A stretch of DNA of 64,000 nucleotides from Moorena sp. SIOASIH (GCF_010671925.1 NZ_JAAHIH010000003.1:682001-746000), one strand, 5' to 3'. Shown: positions 34,958 through 44,350, numbered from the stretch's first letter. The notes: generated by a model not told the origin, from the letters alone. Numbers and translations: made by a program.

Positions 34958-35608
34958 TTAGCCAACTACTTCAACCCCAAACTTATAATTTCCATACTTA
35001 ATGTCATACCAAAATAAATTAGCGACTCTATCTATAGACTCCTGATTATAATAATTAGTGTAATCATTCTGTTTGTCTTGCTCTATCTTAGGGCAATTCA
35101 GCTTCAGTCCTAGCATAGACTCCAATAAAGTTAAGTCTGATTCTAGATTTTCAAAACGGATAACATAATCCACAAGAAACGTGTTATCATCATCAAGGGC
35201 TGAGTATGACAGTGAGTAAGCCGACAAATCAGTTAAGTGCTTACCTGCCTTGATATCCCAGGATTTACCCTTAGTGATCCACTCGGTAAAGGGCATTTTT
35301 TTGTTGGGATTGTACTGTTGTTTCTCCCAAAAGTAGAAGCCATTGTGATCAGGATTTCCAAAGGAGTACACAGAGACAAGCATATCCCAGGGATTTCTAA
35401 CAGAAGTGAATTTGAAGTAGCTATTCCAATCCCAATCCATCCGCTCAAAATGCTGTTGAACCATAGATGCTGGCACATGGGGATGGTTGTATCGCGGTTT
35501 ATCTGTACTAACAATATCACTGTAAGGATCTAGTGCTTGTCTAATCTTAGTATCACCAGACCTGGGCTTGCCAATGAATACGAATTTATGCTTGTGTGAT
35601 AGTCTCAT
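34958..35608 (-). CDS. Sulfotransferase family 2-like protein (216 aa), paralogue 1
   Basis: Starts MRLSHKHKFVFIGKPRSGDT. The KPRSGDT loop (14-20) is the PAPS 5'-phosphosulfate site, although in its sister the same loop is KPKCAST. SVRNPWDMLVSVY (69-81) is the 3'-phosphate site with Arg71. The resemblance is to carbohydrate sulfotransferases. It is clearly a duplicate of the gene at 35962-36633. The C-terminal GVEVVG tail runs into the neighbouring array. It probably modifies a glycan of this island (inference). The loop change to Gly-Asp may alter cofactor binding. Confidence 0.83.
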   Translation of the reverse strand: MRLSHKHKFVFIGKPRSGDTKIRQALDPYSDIVSTDKPRYNHPHVPASMVQQHFERMDWDWNSYFKFTSVRNPWDMLVSVYSFGNPDHNGFYFWEKQQYNPNKKMPFTEWITKGKSWDIKAGKHLTDLSAYSLSYSALDDDNTFLVDYVIRFENLESDLTLLESMLGLKLNCPKIEQDKQNDYTNYYNQESIDRVANLFWYDIKYGNYKFGVEVVG

Positions 35609-35961
35609 TTTATAGCAGTTATTAATTGGGTGAGGGAAAAAGTCCTGGGTTTTAGGGAGTAGGGAGTAGGGAGTAGGGAGTAGGGAGTAGGGAGTAGGGA
35701 GTAGGGAGTAGGGAGTAGGGAGTAGGGAGTAGGGAGTAGGGAGTAGGGAGTAGGGAGTAGGGAGTAGGGAGTAGGGAATAGGAGTAATAAAATTGACTGT
35801 ATCTCATAAGTCTGATCAACGCTATAAATTGGATATTATTCAGTTATCAAACAAACCGTCAAACCCTATTCCCTGTTCCCTGTTCCCTATTCCCTATTCC
35901 CTATTCCCTATTCCCTATTCCCTATTCCCTATTTCCTATTCCCTATTCCCTATTCCCTAGT
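35609..35961. repeat. gggagta and ccctatt heptamer arrays between sulfotransferases
   Basis: About 17 perfect gggagta units (35656-35777) and about 12 ccctatt/ccctgtt units (35870-35958). These are among the longest pure heptamer arrays in the window and lie between duplicated genes, where recombination between arrays could have driven duplication. Confidence 0.9.
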
Positions 35962-36633
35962 TTAAAAAGAATACTTTCCGTAGTTGATATCATACTCAAA
36001 CATCTCGGATACTATTGCTTTGGACTCACTATCATAATACTGACTATAGTGGTCGTGCTTGCTGGTATTTATCTTCAAAGAATCTAGCTTTAGTCCTAGC
36101 TTTGACGAAACAAAATCTAAGTCTTCCTCTAAGTGTTCAACACGAATAACATAATCTACTAGGAAATTATTCTGATCATCAAATACATAGTAAGGAAGAG
36201 TATAGGTAGACAAATCATCAAGAAATTTTTGCTCCTTCAAGTCCCAGGATTTTCCTGTCTTAATCCACTCCTTGAATGGCATCCTGGTGTTTGGGTTATA
36301 GGGGTATTTTTCGATAATGTCTTCGGATACACGGATTGCTCTTGCTGTTTCCCACCAATAAATACCTCGGTGATCTGGCTTGGCATAGAAGTACAGAGAA
36401 ACCAGCATATCCCAAGGGTTTCGGATACTAATCAACTTGAAGTAGCTGTTCCAGTTCCAACCCATACGCTCAAAATGCTGCTTTAACAGAGATGCTGGCA
36501 CATGGTGATGGTAATGTCGCTTCTTATCGGTACTGGCAATATCGGTGTAAGGATCCAATGCCTTGCGAATACTAGTACTAGCACACTTAGGTTTGCTGAG
36601 GAATACAAACTTATGCTTGTGGGATATTCTCAT
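35962..36633 (-). CDS. Sulfotransferase family 2-like protein (223 aa), paralogue 2
   Basis: Same architecture as the neighbour at 34958: KPKCAST (14-20) PAPS loop, SIRNPWDMLVSLY (69-81) 3'-phosphate site, and a conserved DYVIRVEHLEEDL block. It has a short extra segment (WWETARAIRVSEDIIEKYP) absent from paralogue 1. The start lies 16 bp after the stop of the 963-aa glycosyltransferase gene, so they form an operon. The link to glycan sulfation is inferred from context. Confidence 0.86.
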   Translation of the reverse strand: MRISHKHKFVFLSKPKCASTSIRKALDPYTDIASTDKKRHYHHHVPASLLKQHFERMGWNWNSYFKLISIRNPWDMLVSLYFYAKPDHRGIYWWETARAIRVSEDIIEKYPYNPNTRMPFKEWIKTGKSWDLKEQKFLDDLSTYTLPYYVFDDQNNFLVDYVIRVEHLEEDLDFVSSKLGLKLDSLKINTSKHDHYSQYYDSESKAIVSEMFEYDINYGKYSF

Positions 36634-36649
36634 AAGTCAATTCGTTCCA

Positions 36650-39541
36650 TCACGATAACTGTTTATAGATTTCCGATTTAACAATTGATTTTAAAAAATA
36701 ATCGCTGGTCAGCTTTTCTTTAATCGGGTGGTGCTGCAGGTAGTGGTGGGTTTCCTCAATTAAGGCAAAATCCTCAGCTTTGGCCGCTGCTTCTTGTCTA
36801 GACTGGAAGTAAAGAGGATAGTCTTCGCCCAAATACTCTTTTACAGCTGGCAGCGGATTGACTAAAACCGGCGTATTTCTGACGATGCACTCAATGATCG
36901 CGTTATTGGCACTGGTGTCATACAACTCCAAATAAGCAATATTCTTTGACAAGACCTCATCATACTCATCATTGGGCAAATAATCAACTATCTGCACATA
37001 ACTGTAATTGGGCTGTAAATTAAATACTTGTTTTTCAGTGTGTAACATCTCCCCTGAATAGGGTTTACGTAACACCACCTTGTTGTAATTTTTTACCGGT
37101 AAATAGTAAATAGAGTGCATCTTCCGCAACCAAATCCCAATTTGGATAATAGTTGGCTCAGGATTTGCCAAAAACTTATCCATCGAAAACGTGACATCTG
37201 GGGTTTCCGTAGGATGGATGATGCTGACAATTGGCACATCTAGCTGCTTTTGGAGCCATCGACGAGAGTCTTCAGATAAACAAAATAGACCTTGACAATA
37301 CTTAATACTCTCTTGCCACAACTGAGTTGCAAATATTGCCTGAGGTGACAGGTGTTCTTGAAACCATTTAGGGGCATAGGGAGGGCAATGGATGAATCCA
37401 ATCCAAGGCTCTGTATAAGCAGTTGGTGTGTTGTTACAATCTCCAGGATCGGAACCCCAGGCGAATTTCTTTTCTATGAAGCCATCCACCAAGATTCCAG
37501 CATCATTATGTAACGCTTTCAAGCTATTCATGGCATAAGACCATCCAGAGCGATGCTCCCCATAATGATACTGTAAAGCAGAGGCAAGATTGAGTTTTTT
37601 CGGATAATCCCCAGAGTCTTCAAACCCTGAATCCTGCTCTTCAGTTTGCGAGACATCAAGGCTTCCATTACCATTGGATTTCTCAGTTAGCGGTACATAA
37701 TACTCCTGTAGAATTTTTTTCTCAAAATCAACCGTTGATTCAAACCGCCTGTTATAGGATTGAGGGTCTTCTAGATAAATTCCTAAAGGTTCCCTCAATA
37801 GCATGAATTTAGAACCGTTGGTTGAACAACGTAACCAAAATTCCCAATCAGCACTCGCGCCATAGCCAATTTCATCGAAATAGCCATTTTTTTCATGGAC
37901 ACTCTTCCGCCATACCGGCATACAATGGGGAAGATTTTGGGAGCCGATCTTACCTTTTTCCTCCCCTTCAGCCCACCACTTTTCTTGAAAAAAGTCTTCG
38001 GTTCCAAAATACTCCGGAAATCCCACATACCAGACAGCATGAGCCGTATTATTATCCCAGGTTTCATTGGGTTGCATCGTAACTTTCAGAGGAGCGCAAA
38101 CCACGTCCACATCAGGATGCTCATCCAAGGCTCTCATATGCTCTTCGATATGTCTGGGAGCTCTGCGGTCATCCAGATTAGCGTTGGTAATATAGTGACC
38201 ACGGGCTAGTCGAATGCTCATGTTCCAAACTTGATACAGCCCTGGGTCTTCATCCAATTTTATATAGATAATATTGGGATACCTGGTCATATACTTTTTA
38301 ATCACAGGCTCTTCATTTCCCGGAGAATTGGGATTGACCAATAGTAATTCACATTCAGCAAAAACCGTCTGCTGGGTAATATCCTTGAGGAAGTGTTCAA
38401 TATACTTATCCCCTTTAAAGACTGATGTGATGATGGATACTTTGGGTTTCCATTTATAGGTACTAAATGGTCGATTAAGCAGAGTAGAGCGTATTAGCTC
38501 TTGCCATTCCGGTAGGTTACTGAATGGATAAGAATTGAATGGAGAACCATAAGCTGCTGAAAATGTGGTAAACTGCTCTATCCAATCGGAAATTGTTTCT
38601 GTTGGTTGGTAAGGGGTAATGCTTAGGGAGTTTTTTAACTCCTCAGCCATGGTGGTGAAATTACCAGAATGATAACAGGTCCAGGCTAACCATACCAAGG
38701 AATTATAATCGTGATTTTTAGTATTCGTATGGCTATAGACCGGATTCTGAGCATCAGGTAATCTGGGTTTATATATAATCGGTTGTTTAATGTTTTGATA
38801 AATTGTCAAGAATTGCTGAACAATATAGTTATCAATGTGACCAATTAAGTCATAATCAACTTTGTTGATATCAGCTCTTTCTTGATAAGAATTATACCGC
38901 GATGGAGCAAATATTTTGGTAAAATTGAGGGCTGATTTTTGCCATATTTCGTAGCTATAGTTGGTGGAGTGCTTGACATGATAGGCAACGGGAGACACTA
39001 AGTCTTTTATGGTTAACCCCTGTTGCCAAGCAATCACTGGTACCCAGAAATCCCAAAAGGGAATACCAAGACAAAAGTCAGAGGATGGGAATTTTTCCAG
39101 CAGTTCTTTTTCAAAAAAGAACACATCAACCCCAACATCGTAAATCTCGCCGTTGATTGATTCAGGAGTATCAATATCGACTCGTGAAGCAAGCAGGATA
39201 GAGTTTTGAGTTTGCTCTCGAATAAATTCTGTAAAATCCTGCTCAGCTTTTAAGATAATATCTGCGTTAACAATTCCACAGATTTTGCTACCGTACTCAC
39301 GCAAATAGGATAAGAGGTCATCAATGTAAACATAAGGCTTACCATAATGCTCTCGTCCATCCCGAAATACTCTGTGAAATTTAATGTCTTGATATAAAGG
39401 CTGGAGTTTCTCAATCTCTTCTAGAATATTTAATGAAACAACCTCAAATCCTAGAGTAAGCCAGCTATTAATAGCTGCTTGTTGCTTATTAACATTTCCT
39501 GGTGCAATACTGGTTACGATGACAATGGTTTCAGTTGTCAT
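36650..39541 (-). CDS. Three-domain glycosyltransferase (963 aa)
   Basis: Residues 1-270 form a GT-A-like N-terminal domain (IVIVTSIAPGNVNKQQAAIN, IVNADIIL). About 365-600 is a family 2 glycosyltransferase (PKVSIITSVFKGDKYIEHFL, GLYQVWNMSIRLARGHYITN, and NLDD as metal site). About 690-960 resembles a GT-B/GT4 C-terminal half (PTIIQIGIWLRKMHSIY, EYDEVLSKNIAYLELYDTSANNAIIECIVRNTPVLV). It probably makes consecutive sugar transfers on a surface glycan. A sulfotransferase gene follows 16 bp downstream. The N-terminal domain is related to that of the enzyme at 22868-24679. The sugar donor cannot be told. Confidence 0.87.
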   Translation of the reverse strand: MTTETIVIVTSIAPGNVNKQQAAINSWLTLGFEVVSLNILEEIEKLQPLYQDIKFHRVFRDGREHYGKPYVYIDDLLSYLREYGSKICGIVNADIILKAEQDFTEFIREQTQNSILLASRVDIDTPESINGEIYDVGVDVFFFEKELLEKFPSSDFCLGIPFWDFWVPVIAWQQGLTIKDLVSPVAYHVKHSTNYSYEIWQKSALNFTKIFAPSRYNSYQERADINKVDYDLIGHIDNYIVQQFLTIYQNIKQPIIYKPRLPDAQNPVYSHTNTKNHDYNSLVWLAWTCYHSGNFTTMAEELKNSLSITPYQPTETISDWIEQFTTFSAAYGSPFNSYPFSNLPEWQELIRSTLLNRPFSTYKWKPKVSIITSVFKGDKYIEHFLKDITQQTVFAECELLLVNPNSPGNEEPVIKKYMTRYPNIIYIKLDEDPGLYQVWNMSIRLARGHYITNANLDDRRAPRHIEEHMRALDEHPDVDVVCAPLKVTMQPNETWDNNTAHAVWYVGFPEYFGTEDFFQEKWWAEGEEKGKIGSQNLPHCMPVWRKSVHEKNGYFDEIGYGASADWEFWLRCSTNGSKFMLLREPLGIYLEDPQSYNRRFESTVDFEKKILQEYYVPLTEKSNGNGSLDVSQTEEQDSGFEDSGDYPKKLNLASALQYHYGEHRSGWSYAMNSLKALHNDAGILVDGFIEKKFAWGSDPGDCNNTPTAYTEPWIGFIHCPPYAPKWFQEHLSPQAIFATQLWQESIKYCQGLFCLSEDSRRWLQKQLDVPIVSIIHPTETPDVTFSMDKFLANPEPTIIQIGIWLRKMHSIYYLPVKNYNKVVLRKPYSGEMLHTEKQVFNLQPNYSYVQIVDYLPNDEYDEVLSKNIAYLELYDTSANNAIIECIVRNTPVLVNPLPAVKEYLGEDYPLYFQSRQEAAAKAEDFALIEETHHYLQHHPIKEKLTSDYFLKSIVKSEIYKQLS

Positions 39542-40090
39542 TAGTCATTGGTCCTTTGTCCTTGGTTATTGGTCTTGGTTATAGCAAATCTCAATAGGGA
39601 GTAGGGAGTAGGGAGTAGGGAGTAGGGAGTAGGGAGTAGGGAACAGGGAATAGGGAACAGGGAAAAAATTCTGTTTACCTCAGGTGCGACCCGTGGCGAA
39701 TTTAATAATTAGATGCGGAAAGCGCACCTAACTCGTGATCAGAATTGCTATATATCGATGCTATCGGACTTGATAGTATTTTTCTGTTGATAGTAAACCC
39801 AGTTACCACAGACAAATTTAAATTTTTTATAAAGTTATCGGCAATTTTATATTAATTTTTATTAAAAGCAACAGTAAAGACAAAAGGTAAAGGGGTATTG
39901 ACAAAGAACCAATGACTACCAATGACTATAGGGTTTCCTAGTAAGCGTGAGCTACATCTAAATTTTATTCCCGACTCCCGACTCCCAACTCCCGACTCCC
40001 AACTCCCGACTCCCGACTCCCGACTCCCGACTCCCGACTCCCTGCTCCCTACTCCCTAAAACCTGAGAACTCCAATAATGACAGACAAAC
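39542..40090. repeat. Heptamer arrays between glycan island and psbA
   Basis: gggagta/ggaacag units at 39597-39662 and cccgact/cccaact units at 39969-40042. Between them is AT-rich DNA without a gene. Confidence 0.8.
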
Positions 40091-40093
40091 AAA

Positions 40094-40121
40094 AAAGCGC
40101 TCCCCATCTGGAGAGCGCTTT
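40094..40121 (-). terminator. psbA terminator
   Basis: Inverted repeat aaagcgctc / gagcgcttt (9 bp, 10-nt loop) just downstream of psbA. On the minus strand it is followed by a T-run (complement of 40091-40096), a typical intrinsic terminator. Confidence 0.85.
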
Positions 40122-40153
40122 GTTTTAACTTAGCGTATTATGCCAAGTTGAAA

Positions 40154-41233
40154 TTAACCGTTGATAACTGGAGCAGTCAAAGCTACAGGAGTAGCTTCAG
40201 CAGCAGCTAGGTCTAGAGGGAAGTTGTGAGCGTTACGCTCGTGCATTACCTCGAAACCTAGGTTGGCACGGTTGAGTACATCAGCCCAGGTGTTGATCAC
40301 GTGACCTTGTGAGTCAATGATGCTCTGGTTGAAGTTGAAGCCATTCAGGTTAAATGCCATGGTGCTGATGCCCAGTGCAGTAAACCAGATGCCAATTACA
40401 GGCCATGCACCCAAGAAGAAGTGCAAGGAACGGCTGTTGTTGAAGGAAGCGTATTGGAAGATTAAACGACCGAAGTAGCCATGAGCTGCCACGATGTTGT
40501 AAGTTTCTTCCTCTTGACCGAACTTGTAACCATAGTTCTGAGACTCGGTTTCGGTGGTCTCACGCACTAAGGAGGAGGTCACCAAAGAACCGTGCATTGC
40601 AGAGAACAAGGAACCACCGAATACACCGGCTACACCTAGCATGTGGAACGGGTGCATCAGGATGTTGTGCTCAGCTTGGAACACGAACATGAAGTTGAAG
40701 GTTCCGCTGATACCGAGAGGCATACCATCGGAGAAAGAACCTTGTCCGATTGGGTAGATCAGGAACACGGCGCTAGCAGCTGCAACTGGTGCGCTGTAAG
40801 CGACGCAGATCCAAGGACGCATACCTAAGCGGTAGCTCAGTTCCCACTCACGACCCATGTAGGCGAATACACCAATCAGGAAGTGGAACACTACCAACTG
40901 GTAAGGACCACCGTTGTATAGCCACTCATCTAAGGAAGCAGCTTCCCAGATTGGGTAGAAGTGTAAGCCAATGGCGTTAGAAGAAGGAACAACAGCACCA
41001 GAGATGATGTTGTTTCCGTACATCAGGGAGCCAGCAACCGGCTCGCGGATACCATCGATGTCCACAGGAGGAGCAGCGATGAAAGCAATGATGAAGCAGG
41101 TGGTAGCAGCTAGCAAAGTTGGGATCATTAAGATACCAAACCAGCCTACATAGAGGCGGTTGTTGGTAGAGGTGACCCAATTGCAGAACTGAGACCACAC
41201 AGAGGTGTTGCTCTGCTGTAATACAGTAGTCAT
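40154..41233 (-). CDS. psbA: Photosystem II D1 protein
   Basis: The D1 reaction-centre subunit of photosystem II, 359 aa with five membrane helices. The Mn-cluster and redox ligands are all present in their usual contexts, and the C-terminal extension after LDLA would be removed by CtpA. Residue 129, equivalent to canonical position 130 (the protein is one residue shorter near the N-terminus), is Glu in GREWELSYR. This is the D1:2 or high-light-type residue rather than Gln. A psbA-type promoter lies upstream and a terminator downstream, so it is monocistronic. Confidence 0.99.
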   Translation of the reverse strand: MTTVLQQSNTSVWSQFCNWVTSTNNRLYVGWFGILMIPTLLAATTCFIIAFIAAPPVDIDGIREPVAGSLMYGNNIISGAVVPSSNAIGLHFYPIWEAASLDEWLYNGGPYQLVVFHFLIGVFAYMGREWELSYRLGMRPWICVAYSAPVAAASAVFLIYPIGQGSFSDGMPLGISGTFNFMFVFQAEHNILMHPFHMLGVAGVFGGSLFSAMHGSLVTSSLVRETTETESQNYGYKFGQEEETYNIVAAHGYFGRLIFQYASFNNSRSLHFFLGAWPVIGIWFTALGISTMAFNLNGFNFNQSIIDSQGHVINTWADVLNRANLGFEVMHERNAHNFPLDLAAAEATPVALTAPVING

Positions 41234-41304
41234 GTTCTTATGATTGCGGGTATGAATATGAAGTTATCGAGGTTCGTCCGGCTTGTGTGCGCCTTCATGT
41301 ATTT

Positions 41305-41333
41305 ATATTAAGTAATATATTTAGTTTTGTAAA
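41305..41333 (-). promoter_or_regulatory. psbA promoter, -35 TTTACA and -10 TAATAT
   Basis: On the minus strand, TTTACA (41333-41328) and TAATAT (41310-41305) are 17 bp apart, about 70-100 bp before the psbA ATG. This matches the sigma-70-type promoters usual for psbA. No strong Shine-Dalgarno is seen. Confidence 0.65.
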
Positions 41334-41456
41334 GGGGTTTGAGAGTAATTTGCCCTCAGGTTATTAAATAATGTAAATAAGTAAAAATTATATTACGTAA
41401 GTATTGACAAAATGATAATAATAGGGTACTAGCAAACAAAAATAGGTAAACCAAAA

Positions 41457-41545
41457 TAGCGATGGCCAAAAGGCCACGCTACGCGAACGCGAAGCGTGAC
41501 CATTCGCGTAGCGTGGCCTTTTGGCCAAGGTCAATCGCTACCAGA
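41457..41545. repeat. Nested hairpin elements
   Basis: 41464-41487 is a hairpin element (ggcc-aaaa-ggcc type plus cgctacgcgaa) between GCGAT and CGC. Just right of it, gcgaagcgtgacca and aggtcaatcgc form one element whose loop is opened by a second (TTCGCGTAGCG plus tggccttttggcca). The unopened form gcgaagcgtgaccaaaggtc is found at about 61052-61072. Confidence 0.75.
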
Positions 41546-41652
41546 TCAAATGCGATCGCTACCAGGACTTCCCCATAAACCCTATCCCTAGGGTTAAAGT
41601 AACGGATTACCACTATACCCATTGGGTTTTATCGGGTTTTTCCGATTAATGA

Positions 41653-43041
41653 TCAAACCACCCGATTATTTTGAATACACTGGGAATACCACTCAAAACT
41701 AGCTTTAGGAATACGCTGTTGGGTTGGGTAATCAATATAAGTAATGCCAAAGCGCCGATCATATCCCCAATACCACTCAAAGTTATCCATCAGACTCCAG
41801 AGGAAATAACCATTAAGAGGATACCCTTCACTAACAGCGCGATGGGCTGCTTTAAAGTACTCTCGGAGGTACAGAATCCTGTCCGTATCAATCACCTCAC
41901 CCTTAGCATTCAATTCATCCTGTGCCGCACAGCCATTCTCAGTGATAAACATAGGCAAATCCTGTCGCCCCAGGGTTTCACTGACATGACGAATCCCCCA
42001 ATAAATGGAATCTGGTAGGATATTCAGCCAAGGCAGATTCATGCGAGGGTAGCCTTTGGGCATACCAAGGAACTCGTACCCCTGTGGATTGTCAGCAGCC
42101 CGGACATAGGTACCAGTGTAAATATTAAGACAAATCCCATCCAGAGGCTGATGAATAATTTGTAGGTCACATGGTCCGATGTCTGGGGCATTGTCTCCTA
42201 ACACCTCAAGTAATTCAGGACTATAAGCACCAGTCAGAGCAGGGATAATGATACCGCCATTTTGCCCACATAAAGGGAATGCCTTTTTTGCTGCTGCCAC
42301 ATGGTACGGTGACTCATTGATTGGCACAGTGACTGACAAGTTATCCACAAAGGCTATAGAACAGGGAACCCGGGAAGCACTACGGATTGCTTGACAGCCC
42401 AAACCATGAGCTAAAAGGGCATGATGAGAGGTTTGCCATACCTGTTTGATGGATTTAACACGCCTACCGGGAGCATGGATCGGGTCCTGGTCAACCCCAT
42501 AGCCTAAGTGAGTAAAACACATGATCTCATTAATGGTCATCCAATTGGTAATGCGATCGCCTAATTGAGTGACCACAGCAGTAACATAATCCGCAAAGTC
42601 AAAGGCCATCTGGCGAGAAAGCCAAGACTTGTATTTGTCTTCTAGGGCTTGGGGAGAGTCCCAATGAAATAGAGTGGCATGGGGAGTAATGCCGTGATCT
42701 AACAAGCAATCCACCAAGCGCTTATAGAAATCAACCCCTTCCTGATTGACTTTGCCACGCCCGTCAGGAATAATCCGAGGCCAAGCAATGCTAAAGCGAT
42801 AATCCTTTATCCCTAGTTTGACCATCAGCTCTATATCTTCTTTGTAGCGATGGTAGTGGTCACAAGCGACAGCACCGGTATCATCGTTAAGTATTTTTCC
42901 AGGGGTACCACTGAAGGTATCCCACACACTAGGTTTGCGTCCTCCTTCACTTACTGCTCCTTCAATCTGATAGGAAGCGGTGGCTACTCCCCATATGAAG
43001 TTGTCTGGGAATTGGTAACTGATTCGATCGCCGTTAGTCAT
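41653..43041 (-). CDS. bglB: Beta-glucosidase, glycoside hydrolase family 1
   Basis: A retaining beta-glycosidase of GH1, 462 aa, a full TIM barrel. The family opening is FPDNFIWGVATASYQIEGA (11-29). The acid/base Glu is E172 in MTINEI, the nucleophile E368 in FITENG, and the aglycone-side motif is LWSLMDNFEWYWGYDRRFG near the C-terminus. No signal peptide, so probably cytosolic, hydrolysing small beta-glucosides. The substrate range cannot be read from sequence. Single gene, no operon partner. Confidence 0.95.
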   Translation of the reverse strand: MTNGDRISYQFPDNFIWGVATASYQIEGAVSEGGRKPSVWDTFSGTPGKILNDDTGAVACDHYHRYKEDIELMVKLGIKDYRFSIAWPRIIPDGRGKVNQEGVDFYKRLVDCLLDHGITPHATLFHWDSPQALEDKYKSWLSRQMAFDFADYVTAVVTQLGDRITNWMTINEIMCFTHLGYGVDQDPIHAPGRRVKSIKQVWQTSHHALLAHGLGCQAIRSASRVPCSIAFVDNLSVTVPINESPYHVAAAKKAFPLCGQNGGIIIPALTGAYSPELLEVLGDNAPDIGPCDLQIIHQPLDGICLNIYTGTYVRAADNPQGYEFLGMPKGYPRMNLPWLNILPDSIYWGIRHVSETLGRQDLPMFITENGCAAQDELNAKGEVIDTDRILYLREYFKAAHRAVSEGYPLNGYFLWSLMDNFEWYWGYDRRFGITYIDYPTQQRIPKASFEWYSQCIQNNRVV

Positions 43042-43454
43042 TAGTGATTTGTTATTAAGAAAGGGAGTTACGTACTAGCTCATCCCACGTACTTGAGTCC
43101 TGGGACGAGTTAACCTGTCCGCAATCAACGAAGAATCTTAACAGGAATGATAACTTTTGATCCACAGCTTCTCAGGAATTGGGTAGGGTCTTTTAGGGTT
43201 GGAAGTCCCCTGCCACTGAGCCGAAATCACTGATATATCAAGCCAGGGACCTTGAGGCCGATCAATTTAACCGACTACCGGTAGCCCTTAAGAAGCCACC
43301 AACAACCAAACTTTATGATCCAGATTCACAGACCTTTACCAAGATTTTTAATGAAAATTTAAGATTTTTGACATTTTCGGTTATCGACAGGGATTTCGCC
43401 TAAGGTAGAAAGTGCCAAGTCATACTTTGGCTCTGGCTTTTAACTCACCTGCTT
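43042..43454. other. Intergenic region, no feature seen
   Basis: Non-repetitive DNA between divergent genes. It likely holds promoters for both. No tRNA or clear structured RNA is recognised. Confidence 0.35.
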
Positions 43455-43763
43455 ATGCGGTTAAATTTTATGAGCATTTTGCCAAACTTTCTCCGTTCTT
43501 TGGTAATAACAATCCTTCTGAGCTTTATGGCTCCAGTGGCACTAGTTATTGGTTTACTGGCAGGTTTTGGTATAATAGGATACATTCCGGCCTTGACAGG
43601 GTTTGGTCTTACTGCCACAACTGAGCTATTGAAATTTCTGACTATTTTTGGTAATGGATCCCCAATTCAGGGAGTATTAGTGATTGCCTTTACCTGTAGC
43701 CTAGTCGGAGCATTATTTGACCTCTACGCCTGCGCCCGCTACCACAACCTGAATGATAACTAA
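43455..43763 (+). CDS. Small membrane protein (102 aa)
   Basis: Three hydrophobic segments (about residues 13-45, 47-65 and 74-95) and a short polar tail ending RYHNLNDN. A second in-frame ATG at 43470 (MSILPNFLRSLV) may be the true start. No named family. It lies directly upstream of a decayed IS607-type element, whose left end begins shortly after its stop. Confidence 0.6.
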   Translation: MRLNFMSILPNFLRSLVITILLSFMAPVALVIGLLAGFGIIGYIPALTGFGLTATTELLKFLTIFGNGSPIQGVLVIAFTCSLVGALFDLYACARYHNLNDN

Positions 43764-43877
43764 GTAGAATCGTAATCAAATTCGTTAAAATTCCCCTGAG
43801 ATATTGGGGTTGTGTGACAGTTAGCAAAAGTGTAGCATTCGCTACCATTAGCTACTAAGATGTGGTAAATTAAAACG

Positions 43878-44350
43878 ATGGCACTTTTACCCGAGCTAAG
43901 GCGGTCGAACTTACGGGACTCTCCAAGAACACTTTTGGGAAGTACGCAGACAATGGCATTATCAAATGTGAACGAACACCAAGCGGAATTAGGCTCTTTG
44001 AAACAACAAGTCTGCTCAGCCTTGGAAAAAGAAAAGGAATCAGAGAAGCTACCATCTGTTATTGCCGAGTCAGTAGTAGCAAACAAAGAGACGACCTCCT
44101 CAGACAAGTCGCCTATATGCACTCCTTGTTTCCAGAAGCCGAAATCATCCAAGACGTCGGCTATTGGCTCAACTACAAAAGGAAAGGGCTTAGAGCCATA
44201 CTGGAACGACTTATGTGCGGCGATCAGCTCACAATTGTTGTTGCCTGTCGAGACAGACTTACCCGATTTGGGTTTGAACTCATTGAATACTTGGTCGGTA
44301 TCAACGGTGGAAAAATCATGGTTCTCGACCAACCTGAAAGTTGTCTTTGA
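43878..44350 (+). pseudogene. tnpA: IS607-family serine recombinase (tnpA) remnant
   Basis: The TnpA frame is intact from about 43882 through GKYADNGIIKCERTPSGIRL (helix-turn-helix), ICYCRVSSSKQRDDLLRQV (catalytic serine region of the resolvase fold) and LTIVVACRDRLTRFGFELIE to PESC. It lacks an ATG because the start region (ATG GCA CTT TTA at 43878) is in another frame, implying a lost or gained base. It ends at a TGA (about 44348) and a second TGA further on, after which the usual C-terminus (HVFSC, GLRKYGSKIKKDPTIPKS) is still readable. So it is dead, with one frameshift and two stops. Confidence 0.82.

Noticed and set aside
43180..43260. Possible structured RNA in ggaagtcccctgccactgag
   Set aside because: No consistent stems of a known riboswitch or tRNA could be drawn.
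43760..44332. Minus-strand 190-codon frame
   Set aside because: Antisense to the IS607 recombinase remnant, which has clear homology on the plus strand.
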